64,000 bases of DNA from Sagittula stellata E-37 (GTDB lineage Bacteria > Pseudomonadota > Alphaproteobacteria > Rhodobacterales > Rhodobacteraceae), in NCBI RefSeq assembly GCF_039724765.1, contig NZ_CP155729.1, positions 2,675,501 through 2,739,500 of the forward strand. The letters are read 5' to 3'. Within the stretch, counting starts at the first letter, position 1. Every line of letters begins with the position of its first letter. Position numbers and translations under genes: made by a program. Under the pieces are notes generated by a model. It was given only the letters and a program-made list of their open reading frames with translations. It was not told the DNA's origin and searched no databases. Positions 36,585-45,488 of this stretch are shown one piece after another.

Positions 36585-36905
36585 ATGAAGGACGTGTTGG
36601 GAATTCTGAACGATTTGCGCCGCCCGCGCCTGTTGATCCGCGCCGCCCGCATAGGCGCGCAGGAGTACCGCAGATCCCCCCATTTGCGACGGGTTCTTGG
36701 GGACGCGGTCCTGCCCCGTTCAGGCGTCGCATTGATGCGCCTGTTGGAGATCGAGGCCGAACTGGACGAAAGGCGTCGAAGCGGCGATGCCACCTATAGT
36801 GTGAGCCGCCATGTCGAGGTGCTGACCGCTATGATGGGAGAAGCTTGCGTCTTGCGTGCCGCCACCGACCTCGCGACAGCCGCTCGTCAATCGCCGGCAA
36901 GCTGA
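36585..36905 (+). CDS. DUF6477 small conserved protein
   Basis: A 106-residue basic protein without membrane segments, mostly helical. It opens with DVLGILNDLRRPRLLIRAARIGAQ (shown as family-like: 'L..LRRPRLLIRAAR.G...Y'), typical of the Rhodobacteraceae DUF6477 family. Function unknown. A good AGGAGG lies just upstream. It is divergent from the DUF6456 gene across 244 bases, a pairing I recall as conserved in the family. Confidence 0.7.
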   Translation: MKDVLGILNDLRRPRLLIRAARIGAQEYRRSPHLRRVLGDAVLPRSGVALMRLLEIEAELDERRRSGDATYSVSRHVEVLTAMMGEACVLRAATDLATAARQSPAS

Positions 36906-36908
36906 AGA

Positions 36909-36937
36909 CGGCCCGCAGAACACTTGTTCGCGGGCCG
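36909..36937. terminator. hairpin between convergent genes
   Basis: An 8-bp stem CGGCCCGC / GCGGGCCG with a 13-base loop lies in the 39-base gap between the convergent DUF6477 and methyltransferase genes. No T-run is present on either side, so the termination is uncertain. Confidence 0.45.
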
Positions 36938-36944
36938 CTATATC

Positions 36945-38492
36945 TCAGGTGAAGCTGTCGGTCATGGACGCCTTCTTGCGGGCGACATAATCGTTCAGTT
37001 GCTCTTCGACGGCCAAGTCCATCGCCGGCTTCTGGTAGGCGTCCAGCAGCTTCCGCATCCGGACCTGCGCCAACGCCACGGTGTCGCGCGCACCATCTTC
37101 CGACCAGGTCTCATATGGTTTGTAATCAAGCACTTCCGAGCGCCAGAAGGCCGATTTGAAGTTCGCTTGGGTATGCGCACAGCCCAGATAGTGACCGCCC
37201 GGACCCACCTCGCGGATGGCATCCATCGCCTGTGCGTTTTCGTCGATTTGGACACCCTTGGCCAGGTGGTGCAGCGTGCCGAGCTGATCGGCGTCCATCA
37301 CGAATTTCTCGAACGAGGACACCAGACCGCCCTCCAGCCAGCCGCAGGCGTGGAGCATGAAGTTGACCCCGGACAACAGCCCCATGTTGAGCGAGTTCGC
37401 GGTCTCGTAGGCGGCCTGCGCGTCGGGCAGTTTCGAGCCACAGAACGACCCCGACGATCGGTAGGGTAGGCCCAACCGCCGCGCAAGCTGACCGGCGCCG
37501 TAAGTGATATGCGCGGCTTCCGGCGTACCGAAGGTGGGTGCGCCCGAGTTCATGTCGATCGAGGTCACGAACGCGCCGAAAATCACCGGCGCACCGGGCC
37601 GGATCAACTGGCTGTAAGCCACGCCCGCCAGCACCTCTGCCAGCACCTGAGTGAGGGTGCCGGCAACCGATACCGGCGCCATCGCACCGCCCACGATAAA
37701 GGGGGAAACGATGCACGCCTGACCGGCGGCTGCATAGGTTTCGAGCGCTCCCATCATCACGTCGTCGAAGGTCAGCGGCGAGTTGATGTTGACCAAAGAC
37801 GTCAGCACGGTGTTCTCGGAAACAAACTGTTTCCCGAATAAAATCTCGCACATTTCGACGGAATCGGCGGCGCGCGACGGTTCCGTGACCGATCCCATGA
37901 AGGGTTTGTCCGACAGCGTCATGTGAGCCAGCAACATGTCCAGGTGCCGCTTGTTCACCGCGATGTCGGTCGGTTCGCAGACCGTGCCACCGGAGTGGTG
38001 CAGCCATTTCGACATCTGTCCCAGCTTCACGAACGTGCGGAAGTCCTCGATCGTGGCGTAGCGGCGGCCACCGTCGAGGTCACGCACGAAGGGTGGGCCG
38101 TAGACCGGGGCAAGCACCAGATTGCGCCCACCGATCTCCACGTTGCGTTCGGGGTTCCGCGCGTGCTGAGTAAACTGCGACGGCGCGGTGGCGCAAAGCG
38201 ACCGTGCCAGCCCGCGCGGAAGGCGGACCCGTTCGCCCTGCACGTCGGCACCCGCCTCTTTCCAGCGCGCGAGAGCGCCGGGGTTGTTGACGAAGTTGAC
38301 GCCGATCTCCTCAAGGACGGTTTCGGCGTTGTGCTCGATGATTTCCAGGGCCTCAGTGGTGAGGACCTCGAAGTTCGGGATGTTGCGTTCGATAAACTTC
38401 GCCGTCTCCACGGCGGTGGAGGTGCGCTCCGCCCGCCGTGCGGCCCCGCCGCCCGTACCGCGCGCACGTCTGCGTGCCGTCGCTTCTGCCAT
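36945..38492 (-). CDS. MttB/MtgB-family trimethylamine-type methyltransferase (non-pyrrolysine)
   Basis: A 515-residue TIM-barrel methyltransferase of the MttB superfamily (PF06253). Family members move a methyl group from a quaternary or tertiary amine (for example glycine betaine in MtgB) to a corrinoid protein. The frame runs without an internal stop, so no amber/pyrrolysine codon is used. This points to the betaine-type (MtgB-like) subgroup rather than true trimethylamine MttB. The ATG (MAEATARRRAR) was chosen after GAGGATGG; the N-terminal 30 residues are Arg/Ala-rich. A corrinoid protein that could be its partner lies at 45489. Confidence 0.88.
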   Translation of the reverse strand: MAEATARRRARGTGGGAARRAERTSTAVETAKFIERNIPNFEVLTTEALEIIEHNAETVLEEIGVNFVNNPGALARWKEAGADVQGERVRLPRGLARSLCATAPSQFTQHARNPERNVEIGGRNLVLAPVYGPPFVRDLDGGRRYATIEDFRTFVKLGQMSKWLHHSGGTVCEPTDIAVNKRHLDMLLAHMTLSDKPFMGSVTEPSRAADSVEMCEILFGKQFVSENTVLTSLVNINSPLTFDDVMMGALETYAAAGQACIVSPFIVGGAMAPVSVAGTLTQVLAEVLAGVAYSQLIRPGAPVIFGAFVTSIDMNSGAPTFGTPEAAHITYGAGQLARRLGLPYRSSGSFCGSKLPDAQAAYETANSLNMGLLSGVNFMLHACGWLEGGLVSSFEKFVMDADQLGTLHHLAKGVQIDENAQAMDAIREVGPGGHYLGCAHTQANFKSAFWRSEVLDYKPYETWSEDGARDTVALAQVRMRKLLDAYQKPAMDLAVEEQLNDYVARKKASMTDSFT

Positions 38493-38780
38493 CGATCCAT
38501 CCTCGCGTTTCTCGGGGCACGCCTTCCGCGCCCGTCCCGGTTTCCGCCTGCATAGCCGCTGAAGCACGCCGGGATTGGCGCGTTAGCGGCGCTTGACGCG
38601 AAAATACGACATACCAGACCATGCAGGCGACCCGCCGCCGTGACATGACCGACCGTTCGATTGCGGAATGTTCTATCCCACAGGCTTTAGCAGGGGATTA
38701 AGGTGTTCCGCCCTATCCAAGACAGGACAGCGCCGATACGGCGGCGAAAGGTATTCGGAACATCCTGGGATACAATCGGC

Positions 38781-39605
38781 ATGCGCACGACACTCCGATC
38801 CCCCAAGCAAGGGGTATGGCATTACTTGCAGATCGCGCTGTGCCTTGTGGCGACGTTAGCCGCCCTGCCCGTCCTAGCGGAGGAGCCGCTGTGCCGGGGT
38901 TACGGCCCCCAAACCCCGCGCGACCTGACGAGCCACATCGGTATCAATTCGAGGGTCTTCAACTTTGCTCCGCCGCACGACACGATGAACCTGTGCAACA
39001 TCCACACGCATACCAACGCGGAACATCGCGGGCCCGGTTTCCTCGTCTCCGCCGGACCCGGAGAGCATGGCGGCTGGAAATGCAACCAAAGCGAGCGTTT
39101 GTCTGGGGCGGAGCTTGAGGATCCCTTTCACGGCCATGGCGCCTATCACGGGGTGAAGCCCGGCGATACGATCGAGGTGCATTGGGTCCACTCGTCCTGC
39201 GACGTGGCACCTGGTCCCGGCCTGGGATCGTGTCTGTCCGATGCCTGCGCCAATCCGCAGTTGCGCGTGGAAACTCAGGTCTTTCTGGTGGTGAACGACC
39301 CGAACGCCTTGAACTTCCTCGACTATGTATACGGGGGCGAGGTCAATGGCCGTCATCGGGCAAAGGCGATCCCCAGCGGAACTGGCCGCCCAATAGAATT
39401 CCTGGGCTCGACCACCGGACCGAAGTACTCGCAAGCCGTCTGCTCACCTTTGCAGGTGACGTGGTCCGTCCGACCGAACTGCGCCCGACTGAATGTGTCG
39501 TCGCTTCACGAATGGGCCCGAGAGGGCAACGTCTTCGAGGAAGATCACAGCCACGGTGTCCGCCAGATCGTTACCGCGCCTGAGTTGCTGGCACCGATCA
39601 ATTGA
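38781..39605 (+). CDS. delta-class carbonic-anhydrase-like secreted protein
   Basis: A 274-residue precursor with a signal peptide ending near ALPVLAEEP (~residue 34). The mature protein has LCNIHTHTNAEHRGPGF (Cys72, His75, His77, Glu81, His82), the motif I associate with delta-type carbonic anhydrases (PF10563, putative carbonic anhydrase), and further Cys residues that may form disulfides (CKNQ-like CNQS, SCDV, SCLSDAC, CSPL, CARL). Expected reaction: CO2 hydration with Zn in the periplasm. An earlier GTG at 38703 in frame adds 26 residues without signal character, so the ATG is preferred, though its RBS is weak. Assigned by motif memory only. Confidence 0.65.
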   Translation: MRTTLRSPKQGVWHYLQIALCLVATLAALPVLAEEPLCRGYGPQTPRDLTSHIGINSRVFNFAPPHDTMNLCNIHTHTNAEHRGPGFLVSAGPGEHGGWKCNQSERLSGAELEDPFHGHGAYHGVKPGDTIEVHWVHSSCDVAPGPGLGSCLSDACANPQLRVETQVFLVVNDPNALNFLDYVYGGEVNGRHRAKAIPSGTGRPIEFLGSTTGPKYSQAVCSPLQVTWSVRPNCARLNVSSLHEWAREGNVFEEDHSHGVRQIVTAPELLAPIN

Positions 39606-39652
39606 GGCCCGAAAACAGCAACACGATGTCTGCCCGACACCTCTGCACCGCT

Positions 39653-39949
39653 TCAATCGGCGGTGACCGCCACAAACAGCTCCAGCGCCACGGTCGCCAC
39701 GAAACGTCCGCCCGCCGACAATCCGCCGGTTTTGCAGGTCACTTCAGCGGACCGGCCCAACATCGCGACCAACGTCGTTTCCGACACCTCTGTCGCGTCC
39801 GGCACACCGACGGTTACCCGCAAGACACCTCCCTTGGGCACTGAATGAACAACCGCCCGTCCCATCGCGTCCCGAAGCCCGGCCTCGGATGCATCCTGCG
39901 CCGTCTCGCCGGTCCCGAGCCCCATGCGAATGATCAGCCGTTCCATCAT
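39653..39949 (-). CDS. Lin0512-family protein (second of pair)
   Basis: A 98-residue soluble protein. It opens with MMERLIIRMGLGTGETAQDASEA, matching the Lin0512 pattern 'xxxIIExGMGxDxxGxDxTxAA', and has VTVGVPD and the short GGLSAG end motif. No function is known for the family. It overlaps the upstream paralogue by ATGA and shares the same ancestry, though only ~25-30 percent of positions look alike by eye. Confidence 0.75.
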   Translation of the reverse strand: MMERLIIRMGLGTGETAQDASEAGLRDAMGRAVVHSVPKGGVLRVTVGVPDATEVSETTLVAMLGRSAEVTCKTGGLSAGGRFVATVALELFVAVTAD

Positions 39950-40284
39950 GTGTCCTTCCCGAAGGAAACGGTGATCGAGACCGCCGCCATGATCAGCGCT
40001 TCGCCGTCACCGGTCGGATGCGGCACGGAAAGTCCGCCTTCGACGACGTCGAAGTCCGGTGTGCCATAAGGAAAGACCGCGCGCAGGGCAGCGAGATCGA
40101 CCCCCTCCGGCGCCGGCACACCGACTTTCACTGCCAGCCGCATCTCTGACCTGTTGCGTCCGAACACCTCCGCCGCGCGGATGGAATTGCGCCACAGCGC
40201 ATCTCGCAAACCGCGCGCCGCAGCCTCCGTCTGGTCGCCGCGCCGCAACGACGTGCCCATCCCGTATTCCGTCAAAACCCGCAT
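39946..40284 (-). CDS. Lin0512-family protein (first of pair)
   Basis: A 112-residue protein beginning MRVLTEYGMGTSLRRGDQTEAA, with AVKVGVPAPEGVDLAALRAVFPYG and VVEGGLSVPHP, the standard Lin0512 (PF09585) layout of N-terminal strand, helix, GVPxPE and PYG motifs. Codons upstream of this ATG in frame lie in the guaA start region and are not expected to be coding. Function unknown. Divergent from guaA with only 52 bases between the starts, so control of both must be packed into a short promoter region. Confidence 0.8.
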   Translation of the reverse strand: MRVLTEYGMGTSLRRGDQTEAAARGLRDALWRNSIRAAEVFGRNRSEMRLAVKVGVPAPEGVDLAALRAVFPYGTPDFDVVEGGLSVPHPTGDGEALIMAAVSITVSFGKDT

Positions 40285-40336
40285 CACGCCTCCCGAGCGA
40301 TATTGAAACTTTCGCAGCCCCTGCGTACAGGAGCGC

Positions 40337-41908
40337 ATGACCCAAGCCCAGCATGACCGCCTCCTCATCATCGACTTCGGGTCCCAGGTGACGCAGCTCA
40401 TCGCGCGCCGCCTGCGGGAGCTGAACGTCTATTGCGAAATCCACCCCTACCAGAACGTCACCGATGCGTTCCTGGCGGACTTCACGCCCAAAGCCGTCAT
40501 CTTTTCAGGCGGCCCCGATTCGGTGACCCGAGATGGCTCTCCGCGTCCACCTAAAACCGTCTACGACCTGGGCGTGCCGATCCTCGGCATCTGTTACGGC
40601 CAGCAGGTGATGATGCAGGACCTCGGCGGCCGCGTCGAGGCTGGACAAAGCCACACTGCCGAATTCGGGCGCGCCTACGTCATGCCGACGGAGCGGACGA
40701 CAGATTTTTTCAACGGTTGGTTCCTTGACGGGTCGGGCCGCGAACAGGTCTGGATGTCGCACGGCGACCACGTGGCAGAGCTGGCGCCGGGCTTCGAAGT
40801 GTACGGGACCTCGACCGGGGCGCCCTTCGCGATGACCGCAGACCTGGACCGCCGGTTCTATGCCGTACAGTTCCACCCCGAGGTTCACCATACCCCGAAC
40901 GGCAAGACGCTGTACGAGAACTTCGTGAAGCTCGCGGGCTTTAATGGCGACTGGACCATGTCCGCCTACCGCGAGGAAATGATCGCCAAGATCCGCGAAC
41001 AGGTCGGCGACAAGCAGGTGATCTGCGCCCTGTCCGGCGGTGTCGACAGCTCTGTCACCGGCATCCTGCTGCATGAGGCCATCGGGGACCAGTTGACCTG
41101 CGTTTTCGTGGATCACGGTCTGTTGCGACTGAATGAAGCCGAGCAGGTCGTTCAGATGTTCCGTGACAACTACAACCTGAACCTGATCCATGCCGACGAA
41201 AGCGACCTTTTTCTTGGTGCGCTCGAAGGCGTTTCAGATCCGGAAATCAAGCGTAAGACCATCGGCAAACTGTTCATCGATGTCTTCCAGAAGTACGCCG
41301 ACCAGATCGAGGGGGCCGAGTTCCTCGCGCAGGGGACGCTTTATCCCGACGTGATCGAATCCGTTTCCTTCTCCGGCGGGCCGTCCGTCACGATCAAGTC
41401 GCACCATAATGTCGGCGGCCTGCCTGAGAAGATGGGTCTGAAACTGGTCGAGCCGCTGCGCGAACTCTTCAAGGACGAAGTCCGCGCGCTGGGTCATGAA
41501 CTGGGTCTGCCCGCCTCCTTCATCGGACGCCACCCCTTCCCCGGCCCTGGTCTCGCGATCCGGTGTCCCGGTGAGATCACCCGAGACAAGCTCGAAATCC
41601 TGCGCAAGGCGGACGCCGTCTACATCGACCAGATCCGCAAGCACGGGCTTTATGACGAGATCTGGCAAGCCTTCGCCGCGATCCTGCCAATGCGCACCGT
41701 GGGCGTCATGGGCGACGGCAGGACCTACGATTATGCGTTGGCGCTGCGGGCCGTGACGTCAGTCGATGGCATGACGGCGGACTACTACCCTTTCAGTCAC
41801 GACTTCCTTGGCGAGACTTCGACCCGGATCATCAACGAGGTGAAGGGCATCAACCGCGTGTTCTATGACACGACCTCGAAGCCGCCGGGCACAATCGAAC
41901 TGGAGTGA
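40337..41908 (+). CDS. guaA: GMP synthase (glutamine-hydrolysing)
   Basis: A 523-residue enzyme that makes GMP from XMP, glutamine and ATP. The class I amidotransferase domain has nucleophile Cys86 in GICYGQQ and FHPEVHHT (His of the triad). The ATP-pyrophosphatase domain has P-loop [12 protein letters not shown], and the C-terminal dimerisation domain ends with [11 protein letters not shown], the invariant family end. Length is the bacterial norm. A TTCG-tetraloop hairpin follows the gene. Confidence 0.97.
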   Translation: MTQAQHDRLLIIDFGSQVTQLIARRLRELNVYCEIHPYQNVTDAFLADFTPKAVIFSGGPDSVTRDGSPRPPKTVYDLGVPILGICYGQQVMMQDLGGRVEAGQSHTAEFGRAYVMPTERTTDFFNGWFLDGSGREQVWMSHGDHVAELAPGFEVYGTSTGAPFAMTADLDRRFYAVQFHPEVHHTPNGKTLYENFVKLAGFNGDWTMSAYREEMIAKIREQVGDKQVICALSGGVDSSVTGILLHEAIGDQLTCVFVDHGLLRLNEAEQVVQMFRDNYNLNLIHADESDLFLGALEGVSDPEIKRKTIGKLFIDVFQKYADQIEGAEFLAQGTLYPDVIESVSFSGGPSVTIKSHHNVGGLPEKMGLKLVEPLRELFKDEVRALGHELGLPASFIGRHPFPGPGLAIRCPGEITRDKLEILRKADAVYIDQIRKHGLYDEIWQAFAAILPMRTVGVMGDGRTYDYALALRAVTSVDGMTADYYPFSHDFLGETSTRIINEVKGINRVFYDTTSKPPGTIELE

Positions 41909-41988
41909 CCCCGGGGCGCGTTATCGTGCGCCAAATGCCGAAGTCACGCTTGAATGTGACATGAAACGCCGACACTCTTGCAGCAAAC

Positions 41989-42007
41989 GCCGCTTCGGCG
42001 GCCTTTG
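41989..42007 (+). terminator. TTCG-loop hairpin downstream of guaA
   Basis: GCCGC TTCG GCGGC followed by CTTTG, ending just before the next gene. The stem is short but the UUCG tetraloop is very stable. An additional inverted repeat GTCAC-N8-GTGAC lies at 41943-41960. Confidence 0.55.
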
Positions 42008-42021
42008 CCAAAGATATTTCA

Positions 42022-42414
42022 ATGACTCGTTTCGCTTTCCGGCTGTCCGTCCTGCTGTTCCCATTTGCACTCGCGGCCTGCCGAGTTGACGTGGATCACC
42101 TGCAATCGCTAATTCCCGCGGATTTCACAGTAACTGAAACGCTGTCGTCCGAATCCAAGCGCTTCAACTGCCAGCGCGCCACCTTCATCGCCAGTGCCCC
42201 GCCAGGCGCGACCGAAGACTGGACACGTCTGGGGCGCCTGTTCGACGCAAAGCTGTCCGCTTGCATCGAGCTTGAAGAACAGTTGCGCTGGAAACAGGCG
42301 ATTGCCCGGCAGACCGCATGGTGGCGCGTGATCCAGGCACCGGAGCGTGCGCACATCTGGTACGACAGCGAAAGTGGCCGGCTGCAGGTGCTGACGCTGC
42401 AGCAGGACAGGTAA
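42022..42414 (+). CDS. small lipoprotein of unknown function
   Basis: A 130-residue precursor with a lipobox ALAAC (Cys20) after a hydrophobic signal. The mature 110 residues contain a Cys at SACIELEEQ and NCQR, a possible disulfide, and a Trp-rich middle (EDWTRLG, RWKQ, AWWRV). No domain is recognised. It is followed after six bases by a ydcF-like gene on the same strand, so both are likely co-expressed and act at the envelope. Confidence 0.65.
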   Translation: MTRFAFRLSVLLFPFALAACRVDVDHLQSLIPADFTVTETLSSESKRFNCQRATFIASAPPGATEDWTRLGRLFDAKLSACIELEEQLRWKQAIARQTAWWRVIQAPERAHIWYDSESGRLQVLTLQQDR

Positions 42415-42420
42415 CGCGTC

Positions 42421-43047
42421 GTGCGGACCGCGCTGCGCCTTGCCGTGGCTTATGTCGCGCTATGCGTTTTGCTGACGGCGATCTCTCAACTCGCCCTCCC
42501 TGCCTGCTCGACAATGACCACGCCGCGCGATGTCGCGATCGTTCTGGGCGGCGGTAGCGCACCCGACCGGCTGACGCCCGACACGACCATGAGGGTCGCT
42601 GCCGGCGTGGAGCTCTACAGAAATGGACGGGTGAACCGGCTCCACATGACCTGCGGCAACACGCATCCCGGCACACGACCCGGCAGGCTGATGGCCGAGG
42701 CTGCAATCCGCGCCGGTGTGCCCCCGACGGCCGTGACGTGGGAAGGTCAGTCCCTGTCGACTCTGCAGAATGCGCTGTTTTCCCGTCCCGATCTGCCCCG
42801 GGGCGAAACCCGCTTCGTCGTGACCGAGCCTTTCCATGGCCTCCGGGGCGCGGCCAGTCTGGCATGGGCCGGACGACCGGCAGCGGTCTGCACGACGTCA
42901 GAGACCAGTGGCACGCCAACCCGGAAGGCGAAGGTCCTGCTGCGCGAGGTGGCCGCCTGGGCGGTCAACATCCCGCGCGCGATTGCCTTCTCGATCGCAT
43001 CCGCGCTTGGGCTCGGCGGGGTTTTTCCGGATATCCTGCTGGCCTGA
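42421..43047 (+). CDS. YdcF/DUF218-family protein
   Basis: A 208-residue protein with an N-terminal membrane segment (residues ~5-24) and a DUF218 domain: DVAIVLGGG near residue 38, LYRNGRVNRLHMTCG, a SLSTLQNALF segment and FVVTEPFHGLRGAASLAWAG in place of the usual 'VTsxyHmxRa' motif. Related proteins (SanA, ElyC) influence envelope integrity. Start is GTG six bases after the preceding stop. The function here is unproven. Confidence 0.75.
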   Translation: MRTALRLAVAYVALCVLLTAISQLALPACSTMTTPRDVAIVLGGGSAPDRLTPDTTMRVAAGVELYRNGRVNRLHMTCGNTHPGTRPGRLMAEAAIRAGVPPTAVTWEGQSLSTLQNALFSRPDLPRGETRFVVTEPFHGLRGAASLAWAGRPAAVCTTSETSGTPTRKAKVLLREVAAWAVNIPRAIAFSIASALGLGGVFPDILLA

Positions 43048-43156
43048 GCCTGCCCAACGTTGTGATAAACCCTTCATAAAGATGATGCAGATTATGAGTT
43101 TGCGTCATGGATACAACTATGAAACACGCGATGCCATCAGCGAAGGAGACGACAGG

Positions 43157-44173
43157 ATGAGCGACGCATTGACCAAGGCCCTGGCCGAGCGCGACTGGCT
43201 TCTGGCCGATGGCGCCACGGGAACCAACCTGTTCAACATGGGGCTGATGTCGGGCGATGCGCCGGAATTCTGGAACGAGACGGAGCAGGACAAGATCCGC
43301 GCCCTCTACAAGGGGTCGGTGGATGCCGGCTCGGACCTTTTCCTGACCAACTCCTTTGGCGCCAACGCGTCGCGCCTGAAGTTGCACGATGCCGCGCACC
43401 GGGCTTACGAACTGTCGAAACGCGCCGCCGAACTGGGCCGCGAGGTGGCCGATGCCGCCGGTCGCCAGATCATCGTCGCCGGCTCTGTCGGCCCGACCGG
43501 AGAGATCATGGGCGCCGCTGGCAATCTGTCACACGAACGCGCGGTCGAGATGTTCGAGGAAACCGCGCGCGGCCTGATGGACGGCGGTGCCGACGTCCTG
43601 TGGGTCGAGACGATCTCGGCCCCCGAGGAATTCCGCGCCGCCGCCGCGGCTTTCGACAACATCGGCGCGCCATGGTGTGGCACGATGAGCTTCGATACCG
43701 CCGGGCGCACGATGATGGGCGTCACCTCGCAGGACATGGTCGCGCTTGTCGACAGTCTGCCAAACCCGCCCATCGCCTTCGGGGCAAACTGCGGCGTCGG
43801 CGCATCGGACCTGATGCGCACCGTGCTGGGTTTCGCGGCGACCGGAACGGACCGTCCGATCATCGCCAAGGGCAACGCTGGCATCCCGAAATACGTCGAC
43901 GGGCATATCCACTACGACGGCACCCCAGAACTTATGGCGGACTACGCCTGCCTCGCCCGTGACGCGGGTGCGCGCATCATCGGCGGATGCTGTGGCACCA
44001 TGTCCGTTCACCTCGCGGCCATGCGCGCTGCGCTGGAAACACGTGCGCCCCAACCGCGCCCGACGCTTGAGGTCATTGCCGAGAAACTGGGGGGCTTCTC
44101 CTCCGCATCCGACGGCACTGGCGAAGACGAGGGCGCGGGCCGCGAACGCCGCGGGCGCCGCCGCAGGGGATGA
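43157..44173 (+). CDS. BHMT-type homocysteine S-methyltransferase (likely part of split methionine synthase)
   Basis: A 338-residue Zn-dependent TIM barrel. It opens with LLADGATGTNLF, has SFGANASRLKLH, and the zinc ligands in GANCGVG (~residue 216) and GGCCGTMSVH (~residue 278). The protein equals the N-terminal homocysteine-binding module of MetH or betaine-homocysteine methyltransferase. The C-terminal ~25 residues are Gly/Arg-rich and disordered. With the separate corrinoid protein at 45489 it probably makes methionine from homocysteine. RBS CGAAGGAGACGACAGG precedes the ATG. I did not recognise a SAM or cobalamin riboswitch in the 109 bases upstream. Confidence 0.88.
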   Translation: MSDALTKALAERDWLLADGATGTNLFNMGLMSGDAPEFWNETEQDKIRALYKGSVDAGSDLFLTNSFGANASRLKLHDAAHRAYELSKRAAELGREVADAAGRQIIVAGSVGPTGEIMGAAGNLSHERAVEMFEETARGLMDGGADVLWVETISAPEEFRAAAAAFDNIGAPWCGTMSFDTAGRTMMGVTSQDMVALVDSLPNPPIAFGANCGVGASDLMRTVLGFAATGTDRPIIAKGNAGIPKYVDGHIHYDGTPELMADYACLARDAGARIIGGCCGTMSVHLAAMRAALETRAPQPRPTLEVIAEKLGGFSSASDGTGEDEGAGRERRGRRRRG

Positions 44174-44223
44174 ATGGCCTGACCCTGCATGCGGTGCGCA
44201 CGTGCCGCGATGCCGCCCTTCGG

Positions 44224-45309
44224 TCAGAACAGACTCATCTGGTCGCCAGCTTTCGGGGGCACGCGGAACAGGTCGCACCTCAGGTCGGGTTGCGGCCGGT
44301 CAAGGTTCAGGCGCCGGACAGCGCGCTGGAACCGCTGGGCCAGCAGGTCGGCATAGACGCCTTCCCCCTTCATCCGATGGAACCACTTGGAGGAATAGAC
44401 CTCTCCGCCGTGCATGTCGCGCAGGTGTCCCATGATCCGCGCAGCCCGGTCGGGATAGTGCGCCTCCAGCCATTCCTGCCAAAGCCCGGCAACTTCGCGC
44501 GGGAGGCGCAGCATGATGTAGCTTGCAGCACTGGCACCGGCATCGGCACCTGCCGCAAGGATCGCCTCCAACTCGGGGTCGGTCAGCGCCGGCACCATGG
44601 GCGAGGCCATGACACGCACCGGAACACCGGCGTCCACGAGGGCGCGGATGGTGGCGATCCTGCGGGCGGGACGCGGGCAGCGCGGCTCCATCCGCCGAGA
44701 CAGGGTGTCGTCCAGCGTCGTGACGGAGATGCCGACACGCGCCAGACCCTGCGCCGCCATCTCCGACAGGATGTCGATGTCGCGTTCGATCAGCGTTCCC
44801 TTCGTGACGATGGCCACCGGGTGCCGGAAGTCTCGCAACACCTCCAGGCAGGCCCGCATGATACCGCGATCCCGCTCCACCGGCTGGTAAGGATCGGTGT
44901 TCGTCCCGATGGCGAGCGGCGCGACGCTGTACCGGCGCGCCGCCAATTCCCGCGCCAGGACTTCCGGCGCATTCGGGCGCGCAACCAACCGCGTTTCGAA
45001 GTCGAGCCCGGGCGACAGGCCCAGATAGGCGTGCGTTGGCCGGGCGAAACAGTAGATGCACCCGTGTTCGCACCCGCGGTACGGGTTCAGCGACCGGTCG
45101 AACGGCAGATCGGGGGAGCGTACGTAGTTCACCGCCGAACGGGCGCTTTCCTCGCGCACCTCGGTCACGAATGCCGGACGGTCCTCGGGGATGTCCCAGC
45201 CGTCTTCCGTCTCCACCCGGTCGAACCGCTCGAACCGTCCCGTGTCGCGGCTCAGCGCGCCACGCGCCCGGCGCCGGTCGTCCGGCAATATGCGATGCTC
45301 ATGATCCAT
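44224..45309 (-). CDS. PA0069-family radical SAM protein
   Basis: A 361-residue radical SAM protein with the [4Fe-4S] motif CEHGCIYC (Cys80, Cys84, Cys87), followed by FARPTHAYLGLSPGLDFE. This text is typical of the PA0069/SplB-like family (spore photoproduct lyase-like, widespread in non-sporulating bacteria). A role in DNA lesion repair has been suggested by similarity but is not shown. It sits between the BHMT and corrinoid genes but on the opposite strand; convergent with the BHMT gene by a 50-base gap. Confidence 0.88.
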   Translation of the reverse strand: MDHEHRILPDDRRRARGALSRDTGRFERFDRVETEDGWDIPEDRPAFVTEVREESARSAVNYVRSPDLPFDRSLNPYRGCEHGCIYCFARPTHAYLGLSPGLDFETRLVARPNAPEVLARELAARRYSVAPLAIGTNTDPYQPVERDRGIMRACLEVLRDFRHPVAIVTKGTLIERDIDILSEMAAQGLARVGISVTTLDDTLSRRMEPRCPRPARRIATIRALVDAGVPVRVMASPMVPALTDPELEAILAAGADAGASAASYIMLRLPREVAGLWQEWLEAHYPDRAARIMGHLRDMHGGEVYSSKWFHRMKGEGVYADLLAQRFQRAVRRLNLDRPQPDLRCDLFRVPPKAGDQMSLF

Positions 45310-45488
45310 GCACGCACACTAGAACTTAACGTGAACACGCGCAATGTGGCGCCATTCGCCTTGCGGCGCGTCGGTAGAACTCTGCCCAATGTCGCAATCC
45401 GCCAATTGACGCGACTGTAAAACGACGATTAGTCGCAGGGAGGGCCCTGCCCAAATGCACCCTGCGCAGCGCAGAAGGAAAGACATCC

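Noticed and set aside
43048..43156. Possible SAM or cobalamin riboswitch ahead of the BHMT-type gene
   Set aside because: No B12-box or recognisable SAM-II/SAM-V core could be read in the 109 bases; not called.
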